This document shows, piece by piece, positions 11,701 through 22,096 of a stretch of 64,000 nt of DNA (within the stretch, counting starts at the first letter, position 1; every line of letters begins with the position of its first letter). Source of the DNA: Peronospora farinosa (taxonomy: Eukaryota > Oomycota > Peronosporomycetes > Peronosporales > Peronosporaceae); contig CANTFK010000606.1 in the NCBI GenBank assembly GCA_947646735.1, positions 56,055-120,054 of the forward strand, given 5' to 3'. The position numbers and the translations under genes were made by a program. The notes beneath the pieces were generated by a model. It worked only from the letters and a program-made list of their open reading frames with translations. It did no database searches and was not told the DNA's origin.

Positions 11701-11771
11701 GCTGGTGTCACTACCTTCTTCTTGCTACTAATGCTAGGAGGTTTCTTCTGAAAAAACGAGCGAATGTCCAT
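8726..11771 (-). CDS. RFC1: Replication factor C large subunit (clamp loader subunit 1)
   Basis: RFC1 is the large subunit of the heteropentameric clamp loader that opens PCNA and loads it on primer-template junctions. I assemble seven coding exons: 11771-11696, 11607-10842, 10759-9647, 9577-9483, 9397-9330, 9249-9101 and 8999-8726. All phases agree, giving 846 residues. The protein starts MDIRSFF, as RFC1 proteins typically do, followed by an acidic/basic linker. A BRCT domain spans about 157-243 and an AAA+ domain begins at LWTDKYKP. Walker A (GPPGIGKT) is near 345 and Walker B (IMDEVDG) near 414. The WLGKN/S segment after exon 3 and the C-terminal RFC1 domain follow in exons 4-7. The end is a Lys/Pro/Ala-rich basic tail. 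The introns are 69-101 nt. The protein is shorter than the human one (about 1150), mainly in the N-terminal linker. Confidence 0.96.
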
Positions 11772-11953
11772 AATTGACGGTCGGGTCCTTTTACGAGTAT
11801 CAACAAGAGGTGGACCTTCCGATGGTGCTGGTCTGTTTTCCCGCCAAAAATTGACAATAATTCATGTCCTTGTAAAGGAAGATTCCAAATTCTCGGAAAA
11901 CGATATGATGTGGTGCACATGAAATACCATGATTGCTAATAAAGCTCGAGAAA

Positions 11954-13066
11954 ATGGAGCTCTCTCCGACGGTGCTCAAATATGGAAGTCTGTGCATCTT
12001 GTGCGTACAAAACAGTCTCTTGGTAATTCTAATGCGTCTCTCGCGAGTCGGCAATTTTCCGCGCTTTATTCCTGCCACTGCCGTCTTTATAGGGGAAGCA
12101 CTAAAGTTGATCACGTGTTTCGTCGTGCTTATCCACGTAAATCTCAATTTGCATGAAGTACATTTCAATTGACTGTATCTAACTATTGACCATTTATAGG
12201 AATTCCATGGACTCGAAAAGCTACAGCGTCGTAAACGTCTGGGTGATTCCTTCCGTGCCATCACCAACATGGGTGAATTGCTGCGTGTGAGTGTACCGGC
12301 AATGCTCTATGTAGTGCAAAACAACTTGCAATACGTAGCAGTATCAAATCTCGACGCATCCACGTTTCAAGTCTTGTACCAGCTTAAAATTCTGACGACC
12401 GCCATTTTCTCGGTCGTAATGTTACAACGAACATTGTTGCTCACACAATGGGGTGCTATTGTCACATTAATGATGGGCGTTGCACTCGTGCAATTAGACG
12501 AGGGGTCATCTGCTGCTACAGTGAAGTCGGAGCAGACAGTGCAGAGCACTACCAACGGACTATTGGCGGTTATCGCTGCTTGTATGTGCTCGGGCTTTGC
12601 TGGCGTGTACTTGGAAAAAATTCTTAAAGCTGCGGGCTCACAGACGTCCTTATGGGAACGCAACGTGCAAATGTGTTTTCTTGGACTTGTTCTCTCAGGT
12701 GGTGGTCTTGCATACAATGACTATGAGTCCATCATGACTCGTGGATTTTTCTATGGCTACCGTCCTGTAGTTTGGGCGGCCATTAGTTTCTCGGCTTTTG
12801 GTGGATTGCTTACTGCTGTGGTCGTCAAGTACGCCGACAATATTCTAAAAGCGTTCGCAACCTCCATCGCCGTCGTTCTCTCTGTCATCCTGTCGGTGTT
12901 CGTGTTTGACAAGATACCGACGGGTCAATTCGTAATTGGAGCAATTCTTGTAAATGGATCGGTGTACGCGTACGGAAAAGCCCCCGAGTGGCGCAACGAC
13001 CACTTCAAATCTATCCTGCCTGTTGTAGATAAAGAAGACGCAAAGGAGGTCAAACACATAGCCTAG
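11954..13066 (+). CDS. Nucleotide-sugar transporter, SLC35A (UDP-galactose/CMP-sialate) family
   Basis: This Golgi/ER membrane antiporter family exchanges cytosolic nucleotide sugars for luminal nucleoside monophosphates. Two exons, 11954-12136 and 12200-13066, are joined in phase 0 across a 63-nt intron (GTAAAT...TATAG), giving 349 residues. The first exon carries the family N-terminus (LKYGSLCILCVQNSLLVI) and the next helix. The second has the signatures NNLQYVAVSNLDASTFQVLYQLKI and a TAIFSVVMLQR segment, then GFAGVYLEKILK and the conserved Lys-Tyr-Ala-Asp-Asn-Ile-Lys-Ala-Phe helix near the end, with about ten predicted membrane segments. The start ATG at 11954 is the first in frame that gives the family N-terminus. 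Substrate specificity cannot be told from sequence. The gene is divergent from RFC1, with about 180 bp between start codons, so the two may share a promoter. Confidence 0.93.
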
Positions 13067-13338
13067 AAACAAGCCAGTCATGTCCAAAAATCACACACTT
13101 TTGAATCAATACATAATATACCATACATCTCAAGTGTTTGGACGAAAGATGCAAGGCTTTTGTCCATTCAATTTCAGGAGCGCTTCAAACGAGAAATATG
13201 CCCCATACAGCTACTAACACTCATTTCATCTATCTGGCTCGAATACTAACAGTAGCTGCTGCCTTTTGTTAAAGTTGGCATTAGATCTCTTGTGCGTAAG
13301 CGTGTCCAGTGTATATCGATTTTCAATCTGTAGCTCGT

Positions 13339-13524
13339 TCATTTGTCCTCCTCATGAGACGGTCGTCGTTGCTGCTTCTGCTGAAGAGGAGGAGCAGAAG
13401 ACGATGTTTGGTTCTCACAGTATCGATTATATACGATCCCACACGTGAAAATGGTCTGCGTCGTGAGCAAAATATTCCATCGCTGGCCCCATAAATAGCC
13501 TTTTAATCCCGTCAGTGTCGCCAT
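13339..13524 (-). CDS. Possible small single-pass membrane protein
   Basis: This 61-residue frame begins with an ATG in a strong context (ACCATGG at 13524). It has a hydrophobic segment (WNILLTTQTIFTCGIVYNRY) that could cross a membrane, followed by a Ser/Pro/Gln-rich tail ending in acidic residues. Size and layout resemble small mitochondrial inner-membrane or assembly proteins, but I recognise no family. It is convergent with the sugar transporter, whose stop lies about 270 bp away, and divergent from the DUF4604-like gene, whose ATG is 110 bp away. A chance frame cannot be excluded. Confidence 0.4.
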   Translation of the reverse strand: MATLTGLKGYLWGQRWNILLTTQTIFTCGIVYNRYCENQTSSSAPPLQQKQQRRPSHEEDK

Positions 13525-13633
13525 GGTCGCTTCTTTTGTACTAAATGACAAAACGTGAGGCTGTTTATAAATTTACAATAGCTACAATGTTATTGTAATT
13601 TTTATTCTCCATTTTGTTGTAGGATTTGCTCGT

Positions 13634-14104
13634 ATGGATGACGATTGGCGCGAGGATGGCAGTCTCCGTAGCTTAAATGCTGGTGGTGGCCAAGGGAAGG
13701 CTCGCGGCAAAGGAAAAGGACCGCAATTTACGCGCGTCATCCCTACATTTTTGCAAAAATATTACCAGCCGCCTGCAATCCAGGCTAAATTTGCGACATT
13801 GTCTAAGGCTGGTGAGGAGGAGGAGGAGGAGGAGGAAGGACTGGACGAGGTGCAACAAGCGGCAATTGACGAGTATTTAGTCAAGAAGAAGAAGGAGACG
13901 ACAATGAAGAGCTTTGAATTTAATGGAAAAGAAGATGAGAAGGATAGCAACAAGAAGAAAAAGTGCAAGACGTCAGGACAAAATGTAGTAGAGATGGGCA
14001 AAATTAAAACGGTAGACACGACGAGGAAGAAGAAGCGCAAACGCACGGATCAATTGATACTTGGTAACAAGAAACTGCTCTCATTCTCAATGGATGCTGA
14101 ATGA
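13634..14104 (+). CDS. KIAA1143-like (DUF4604) nuclear protein
   Basis: This single exon encodes 156 residues, very rich in Lys, Glu and Gly. It has the layout of the KIAA1143/DUF4604 family. An N-terminal motif (PTFLQKYY, compare PAFLARF in the human protein) comes first, then a poly-Glu run, a conserved-looking LDEVQQAAIDEYLVKKK helix and long basic stretches. A C-terminal Leu-Leu-Ser-Phe followed by acidic residues matches the end of the family. Function is unknown; the Lys-rich tracts suggest a nuclear location. The length matches the human protein (about 154). The assignment rests on motif layout, not on a search. Confidence 0.6.
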   Translation: MDDDWREDGSLRSLNAGGGQGKARGKGKGPQFTRVIPTFLQKYYQPPAIQAKFATLSKAGEEEEEEEEGLDEVQQAAIDEYLVKKKKETTMKSFEFNGKEDEKDSNKKKKCKTSGQNVVEMGKIKTVDTTRKKKRKRTDQLILGNKKLLSFSMDAE

Positions 14105-14399
14105 GTGGATTAACATGTGCTTTATTACTAGTCAGTTCTATACCTACAGCGTGAGGACTAAATGTAGCTCCTGGACCAATTTCAACACCTTCTTTTTGTA
14201 TAAAACCGTCTTATTACCAGGCTGAATGTAAAGTGACCATTTCTTAATTTCGTAACCTATTATAAAATCTTGCAGGTCAAACAAAAAAAGCAGTAATAAG
14301 TAAATGTTTGTCGATGTCATGCTTTTACAAGTATAAAACCGTTTCAATCCTTATTTAATCTCTTTAAATTATTCTATAAGATAGGGTTTTATAAAAATA

Positions 14400-17300
14400 A
14401 TGCAAAGCCATATTAATGAAGAGCAGATAAAGCAGCAGCTACGATCGCAGCAGAAATTATGGTACCACTAAGTCACTAAAGTCTATCAATTATTCACATA
14501 CTTACTGCTTTATTATGAATAAAACCATGCAGGGAAGCAGAACAAGTCACTCGTGGATCCTCTGCTCTTCCTGCTCTTCAAATTTGGAGCATTGGAAAGT
14601 TCTTACGTCTACTTGAAACCTCAAAAAGAACCACAAATCCATCAAAAACTCTGATGTCACACGGAATTATTTGTCATACAATGGATAGTATAAAGAAGCA
14701 TCAAGTACCGTCTCAATCCATTGTAAAAGAGACATTGGAGGTCTCGAATGTGGACATTGTGACGTACACTTCAACTTTTGTGTCGATTATGGGGTTTCTT
14801 CATTTTGGAGACAATGTATACAATTGTAATACTATACACTTATGTGATACTAACTCTAAGCTACCGAGTTATCTATTGGATCCAAGTCTTGATGTAATTG
14901 ATCAGTTGGTGCTAATAAAACAGTGGGTGTTAGTGGACAAGACATTTGGTGGCGTACACACTCCAAACTCAATGTTTCTTGAGATTCACGATGAAAAACC
15001 TGTCTTGTTATTGCCGTTAAATGATTTGTATACGAAATGGACTCAGGAAAGCGTGCTACAAGTGCTAGAATCGAGTTACCAAACAAAAGACCCACCAATG
15101 TATACGGGTCTTGAGCCATGGGCTGCAACAAGTGCAGCGCGTGTGCAAGGAGACAACGTGAATTACGAGGTAGTACAGTCGATGACCGGGAATGGTGACA
15201 TGACGACGGTGAGGAAGCAGAAAACGCGCAAACGTGTTCATGTGGTGTTTGGTCGTGTCACGAGCGTGAGTCCTATCTCACGTCAAAAAGATCGCGCGAG
15301 TTGCCATTTCTTCGTGGAGATTGAAAGCCAACCAAGCTGTATTGAGTCGACGACACAAAGCACTGTCAACGTCATGTTTACGGGTGTCCATAGCATGCGC
15401 TGGCGCTTATTTCTCCGCCCTGGTAAAAAGGTGTTACTGACCGATCTGGTGAAAGTGTTTTCCCGAGAATGTGAAATGTTTTTACTTCAAACAACTCACG
15501 AATGCGCACCTGGCCATCTTCCTGTAACTGATAAGGGATCAATGAAAACATTGGTTATGGTTTGGAATGAGCCGGAATCTTCTCAAATGAACATTCTGAA
15601 GTGCATTAACGATTCGCTGGATTTTTCAAAGGAAAACGCTACTCGGTGCAGTGGTAAGCTCTTAGATTACGAAGGCAAAGTATGTCGACTCTTATGGGAT
15701 GAGTGCATCGAGCTTCAGGGGCATGATGAAACGCGAGTTATTGTTTCGCTCTTTCACTTTCCGTATGAACAAGAATTGGTTCGCCTTCGCATTGGTGGAA
15801 TCCTGCGAGTCTATGGCGCTCACGTTCTTAGATGGCCAACACCGGTTGGAGGCAAATTTATGATTGGATTGTGCCCAAGGAGCCACTTTGCTATCACGGC
15901 TTACGGAGATCCGGGTAGATCCTGCCTTGTCAAGGAAACTCGTCCTCACCGAAGCAGAGTACAAAAGAAATGGTCGTGTTTGGGTGACTTTCATTCTCAA
16001 TCTGCAGTGCTTTCTATGTGGATTCTAGAGCTGCTGGAGGTACTGAGCGCAAAGTTTTTCTTTGGAGAAATCGAGCAAGTGCAGTTAAAATCTTCGGTCT
16101 TGTCGTTTCCAGGGATTCGACGCCGACGAGCAGCAGCCCAAGTGGCAAAGAAGCTGCAGTTTTCGCTAAGTGATGACCACACTCGAACAGCCATGACTCT
16201 TGGTGCTCTCTTTTTAAAATGTCACGCAACAAATGCAGATAATTGTATCACGTTACAACTTTCCCCTCGTGAAAAGATATTGACATCCACGCGCGCTTTA
16301 ACGATTCGCGAGCTGCAGGCTTTTGGTGAGAGCAAATTAAGTGAAAAAACTGAAGCGAGATCTGGCAGTGTCAGAGGATTTGACGAATTGCAATCGATAC
16401 GTATCTCGGCCGAGAATCTTGATTGGTGCCTCCTCCTTGCATGTATTCGAGGAAATATCGATACTGGTGACTTGGAAGTTTGTGACCGCACTGGGTCAAT
16501 CCCCTTGCAATTATATAGGGCGGAGACGGGTATCAGTCATATCGGCGAACGTGGCATGTATTTGATTCAAAACTTTGATTTAGTGGTCGAGGACTACAAT
16601 CAAATTGAAGAAGTCGAAAACGAAGACAAAGTGCCGATTGTGTTTTGCATTAGCTGTTCGGTAGGCGATGTTGAGTTCGTTTCAATGCATGAAGATGACT
16701 TCGCTCACAATTTGCAAGAAGAAAACACAGCACCTGATGCACCTGATGATGCACAGGAACCGCAGGAACTTGTGTTCTTAGTCACACACGTTGATGCTTT
16801 ACCGCTTTCCAGTGTTCGGTCGGCAGGGCTGCTAGCTCAGTACCGAGTTGTGCATGGCTTGGTGTGTCCAATCGGCGAAGGACTTCAATCAGGGCGCTTC
16901 ATTGAGTCGATGCGGACGGCTGAGATATTGGTCAACACAGAGCGCGCTAGCTGGTATATTGAGAAAGGCGGTTGCTATCGAGTACAAGCACTCAAAGTCA
17001 GCTTAGATAATGTAAATCGCGGTTCTTCTCAGTATAGCTTTGAAGACCTGGCAGTTGAGCTATCAATTGACTACTGGAAGAAAGCGATGGTTGCTGAGGA
17101 CAACAATCTCCTATGCTTTGACTCACTTGAACAGTTTCGCTGTCATATTGGTGGAGAATCGAGTACCCAAGAGCGTCCATTCCGAGTGTATCGAGTTGAA
17201 GATGGACAGTTGGTTTCGACCAGAATGAAATGTAACAGCTTCGAGCGCGAGCGATGTGGTTTGCATGACATATGCCGAAAAGCCAATCACGATGTCAACG

Positions 17301-18727
17301 GTGTGGCAGTAGTTCCAGCGAAAGATAATGGAAGTCGTGGTGAGGATGCGATAAGGACCCTCAGTGCAAAGCATCTTGTAAAACACGCGCTAATTGAAGT
17401 CACTGTTCCGGAATATATGGCGATGAGCATACTCAGCCATTTCCTCCGACGATCGGAGATTGTTGCTGATGTTTCTAGCTTGCTTCTACATCCACTTAGA
17501 AGCCGATCGCAACAATCTGGTGATGATGGGAAAAGCGTTGAAGAAGGGCTAACTGAGAACACAGTGGAGCCAAATCTACACAAGCCTCATCTTGTCTCTA
17601 TCGTGGGAATTATCACAAAGAAGAAATACTACTGGCAGTCCAACTCGCAACAGCAGTCGTTTGGCAAGGTATTGCAAACTGCAACCGTCGGTGTGAAGCG
17701 TACACGAGAATGTTATAGCAGTATTGCAGGAGGCTCTAGACGACAATTACGAGCTATCTTTTATGTCCGCGATCTTGAGCATCTTGATACTGTTGAAATT
17801 CGTATTGATGCATCACGCTTTAGTGTGCTAGGCACGTTACAACGTGGCAATATCGTGGAGTTCTCAAGATTGCAGGGATTCATCGCTCGCTCGAGCTACA
17901 AGGCGTTTCTAAGTTGGGGTCACTTGACAGCAGCTCGGCTGGTACTTGACAGAGTGTGTTTACCAGCACGCGATGCGGAGTTGTTTGGGTCAATGCCTAC
18001 GACATTTCTAAACGACCTTTATCACGCTACGAATATTGACCGAATGCTGCATCGTTACGTGGTCAGTGTAATGCACATAAGCTACGTGCTGCTCAAGAGA
18101 AAATGTAAATTGTGTCACCAGTCTTTGCAGCTCGATAAGCGTCGTGGCTGTTGGAAGCATGCAGAGCCACAAAGTGAGTCGAAGTATTCGCGAGACTGTG
18201 CGCGTAGATGGCACCAAATGGCACCATCTAATCCTAGTTTTCGAGCCCGAACGTACATGGGGACAACAATGCGATGCGTCATTGATGACGGATCCGGTCA
18301 GGCTGAGCTGTTTGCCGAGAACGACGTCGCGTGGGAGTTGCTAATGTGCACCGACGGCCAGCGTCAGCGTTTTACGAATATTCTGAGCAATTATGTCGAT
18401 GAGCTGAAATACTTTTCCGGACGCACGGCAAACGAGTCGTTTGCTACCAGTAAGGCCGAGCGTGATCAAGAATATTATCAGAACGAACTGCGGGCGTTTG
18501 TGCTAGATACAATGCCGTCTCTGAGGTCAATGGTGGTGTTTGCCCAGCAATTCTACAGTGCAAAACAAAAGGAGAGCACCTCAGTGCTCACATTTGGCAA
18601 CGACATTCACATCACGACAAGGACAGTGTCACTACCGAAATTGGAGGCCAAACGTATTGATCAAGTACACGTTCGAAATGAATTGAAACGACGTCTCGTC
18701 CAATTGCAGTCGGTCGTGAATACTTGA
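14400..18727 (+). CDS. Large OB-fold protein, probable CST complex subunit CTC1
   Basis: Two exons, 14400-14461 and 14533-18727, join in phase across a 71-nt intron (GTACCA...TGCAG), giving 1418 residues. The frame is coding-like well upstream of the first internal ATG at 14654, which is why I extend the start. The protein is built of several beta-rich segments consistent with OB folds. Near 1210-1243 is a Cys/His cluster (CKLC, then CWKH, then a Cys and a His) followed by FRARTYMGTTMRCVIDDGSGQ. A zinc ribbon inside a C-terminal OB fold is the arrangement seen in RPA1 and CTC1. With length and overall layout, CTC1 is the best candidate. CTC1-STN1-TEN1 binds single-stranded telomeric DNA and recruits polymerase alpha-primase. 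A divergent RPA1-like protein is the alternative. Confidence 0.6.
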
Positions 18728-19250
18728 ATCTCGCTAGACAATGGCAACAAATAGCAGCAAAGTGACGATTTTCTTTGACCCAATACCGAGCAGTATTATC
18801 CCGTCATTGTAAAGCCGTAGGATGGTTACAGCTACTGTTACAGACTCTGGTGAGAAAAAAACTCTTACTTAATGACCTTATTTGATAAATGGCTATATGA
18901 TTTACAAATGGTTTCTGACTTTCTTAAAATTTTAGTCGACCAGACATTCCTGTGTGTTGTACCACTTATGACGACAAATCGTCATGATAATTATTTTGAC
19001 GTTAATGACGGTACAAAGCACTGTCAAATTGTAAATGACATAAACTGATACTTTTCTAAATCAATACATGGTTTATGTCTTTATTTTCCATAGTCACTTC
19101 AATATTCTATTTTTCTATTTTATTCTAGACACTGCATGTTATGTCACGTATACTCGCATGAAACTATTTGATCTCTTCAACTCATTCGTGCCATTTGATT
19201 GGTCAATTCTCTTAAAAAAACGACCCAGAAAGGCTCCAGTCAAAGACTTC
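18728..19250. other. Intergenic, AT-rich, promoter of the next gene
   Basis: No supported gene. The frame used by the next gene's first exon remains open upstream to about 19068 and contains another ATG at 19158, so the last part may be coding or 5' UTR. A possible 3' splice site (CCCAG) lies near 19228. Confidence 0.35.
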
Positions 19251-21813
19251 ATGGCGTCTTCCGACTCTGATCAAAAGAAATCTGGCGCTACACGAGGCCG
19301 TAAGTTAACACCTCACTCTCGAGTGAAAAAGAACGTCGTGACCGAAACCAAGAAGATAGCAACGAAACGACGAGCGAGTCCAAGGAAAAACCTTCGAAAA
19401 ACGATGTCAAAGGACAGTGATCATGAGAAACCTCTAGAAAATAATTTATCTTCTTCAACCATTTGCGTGGGTGTAGAAAACGAACACGAAATGAAAGACA
19501 ATGCAGATGAGGAGACCTCCGTGCAAGTGGAGATTGCACCTGCTCAAGATACGCAATTAAGAAGAAATTATCTCCAACGAATGTACGTGATTGGTGCATT
19601 TTTTATTTAAAAGAAAAAAAGAACAAAATATTTCTTTTTTGGATAAAAAATGAAAAAATATGATTATATCGTTTTTTCTTCTAACTATTCGGTATTTTAT
19701 GTCTTTTTATGATAGATATCGACAATTGCAAAGTACACATCCACATCAAAATGATACATTAAGACGACAAGTTGCTACTAATGTTGAGATGCAAACGTGT
19801 CAAAAAGCGACGACACGGGTACCGATACTTTTATATTGTATCCATTCTCATATGAAAATTATAATATTTTTCCGACACTAGTTTTGTTGTTGGATGTTTT
19901 AGAGTGAATATGCTGCTTTAATGGATCAAGAAATCCATAAACTCATGCAAGTGGAATTGGCACAAGCCAATGCATCAGTGTACACACACGAAGGTCAAAG
20001 TTTTGACAACTTGCACAACAATAATCGACAAGCTCACCCACCCATAGTGTCAAGTGAGATACAAAGTGGATATTCGCCAAATCAAATCTCCCATTCGCGC
20101 AGTTTCGAGTATGCCCAAGCACTAGCAAAGGCACAATCTCAAGAGACAAACAGATTGTCGGCATATTCCACACCACGTCAATCCGCGAGTGGTGACAACT
20201 CGTTTCAATCACTGATGACTAATCAGACGCCAGGATATGGACATGGGTTGCAACAACAGCAGCAGCAACAGAGTACTCCAAATCGAGTCGTGGGCATGCA
20301 AAGTCTCCCACAGATTGGCAACCAATTTTATTCGATCACTTCGAAGATGCCTTTACCTAGCCAAAACTTTTTGCTTCAGAGCAATGTGGGAACCATGTCA
20401 GGACAAGACGTACCTCGGGCACAACAGCAGCTAAACAGCTTTCAAATGCAATCGCAGTATAAGCATCAATCCGGGTCAACGCGTTTACATCAACGGGTCT
20501 CAACTTTCCAGGAATTTTCCGCCCAAATCCAGCATCTGGACAAGTCTGTGTTGATTGAATTGTTGTGGAAGCAAAGAGGTGCCTTGGCCCAGTGGCAACG
20601 ACAAGCAAAGCAACTTGAGCTCCAACTGTCTGTCCAGCAGAACACTGGAAGCAGCATAGAAAATAGCGATTTTCATTCCCCATACAACTCACCTAACGTG
20701 AGTGGAAGCAAATTCGTTTGTCCAAATGTCTCTGCGGAAGCTGAGATGCAGCGAGGCCGAGAACGGAATAACGCGCGGAATGTAATGTCGCAGTACTCGT
20801 ATACGCAACAATCGAACGAGAGCAGTCCTGCATGTTCTCAAGCGGCTGGTAACGGAATGGACTGGGGAGAAAATGCGCAGGTGTATTGGGACAAAGTTCG
20901 ATCTTTAAAGACGACATATTCTGACCAGTTGCGCGTTGCAAAGCGAGCATTAGCCAACAACAGCGCTCCTCCTAACACGCTATACAGTGCGAAGGCCAAA
21001 TCCGTGATGAACAATATTTGTTTGGTGATTGACATCTTGGGTGAGCAACCCACGAACATGCAGCCACGAAAGTTCGACGTGCTCACCTCCATCGAGCACT
21101 TTATTCAGGTGACGGTAGTTCCGATTGTACGAAAAGTTCGATCGTCGTTAACCACCTCAGCACCGCAAACAGCAGTGACTTCGGCTTCTTTCCCAGCAGT
21201 AGCCACGAGTGTTGCTACATATGCTTCGGAAAACTCGCCTTCTCAAAGTGGTGCTCAGGGTCTGGCTGGACAAAGAGCGGAAAGCCATAATGCTGGGAGT
21301 GGATGGTCTTCTAATACAATCTCGGAGCAGTCGTCACGTGAATCATATACTCAGTCTGCCGATGTGAAAAGCTCTCCCGGTCGAATTATTGAAGATTGCA
21401 CCGATATGCCAACGAGAATGGAGGAATTGCCTCCGTCAGTCGAAAACAGTCCGACAAACGACAGCAGGTATACGTCTTCTCAATATGCGTCGGTAAGACC
21501 GGAAAGTAATGACGCTGCGGTGATGCAGAGTGATACATCAGCAGATCAGGCATCGGAGTTTGAAGCCAACATGATGCCGAACGAGCCATTTACTCCAACG
21601 TCTGAGTTTCGTTTGCCTACGGTATCCGAAATGCGCCCTCCTAGTTCACAAAATGGTATTATAAAAGATAGCAAGGTGTTGCAGTCTAACGTCGATGTCT
21701 TGAACGATTTCAACGACTTTTCCGAGCTGGATTTTGACGAAGACAGCAGCAATTTTTCGAAAGAGAACAACTCGTCAAATATCTCGATGAAGCGAGGAAT
21801 TGAAGATGTGTGA
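19251..21813 (+). CDS. Gln/Ser-rich regulatory protein, possibly a MED15-like Mediator subunit
   Basis: Three exons, 19251-19582, 19716-19818 and 19903-21813, join in consistent phase through introns of 133 and 84 nt. The total is 781 residues if translation starts at ATG 19251; an in-frame ATG at 19158 would add 31 residues. Exon 1 encodes a strongly basic, NLS-like segment. The body is low-complexity Gln/Ser/Asn sequence with a polyglutamine run and a helical segment at about 344-388. A segment at about 471-556 starts YWDKVRSLKTTYSDQL and continues to VVPIVRKV. That last segment resembles the conserved central helical region of animal MED15 (Tyr-x-Asp-Lys, two helices, Leu-Asp-Ile-Leu), and a Gln-rich context fits. 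The evidence is weak and no KIX domain was seen. Otherwise it is an unassigned nuclear protein. Confidence 0.65.
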
Positions 21814-22096
21814 TGGCACTTACCAGACAGAACGCGGATACACTTTGCCATGGAATTTGAGATCCTATGTGGCAGTTATGCAGACGTGTGCGATGCTGAT
21901 GTCAGTTGAGTACGCTATGAATGGAGACCATTAAATGAGTATCTATCTGGTAATGGTTGCGTGAGTATTTTTGTATTTGCATTAACGTTTTCTTTGTACC
22001 TCTCATGCGCTCCTCATGTGATCCAAGCCTTTGGATTCTTTCTCGTATGCATTGCATTGGAGTGAGAGAATCGCTCGATGTTTTATATTAGCACCC

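Noticed and set aside
19660..19881. Separate small plus-strand gene
   Set aside because: Its centre (19716-19818) fits as an in-phase middle exon of the Gln-rich gene; the flanks are intron.
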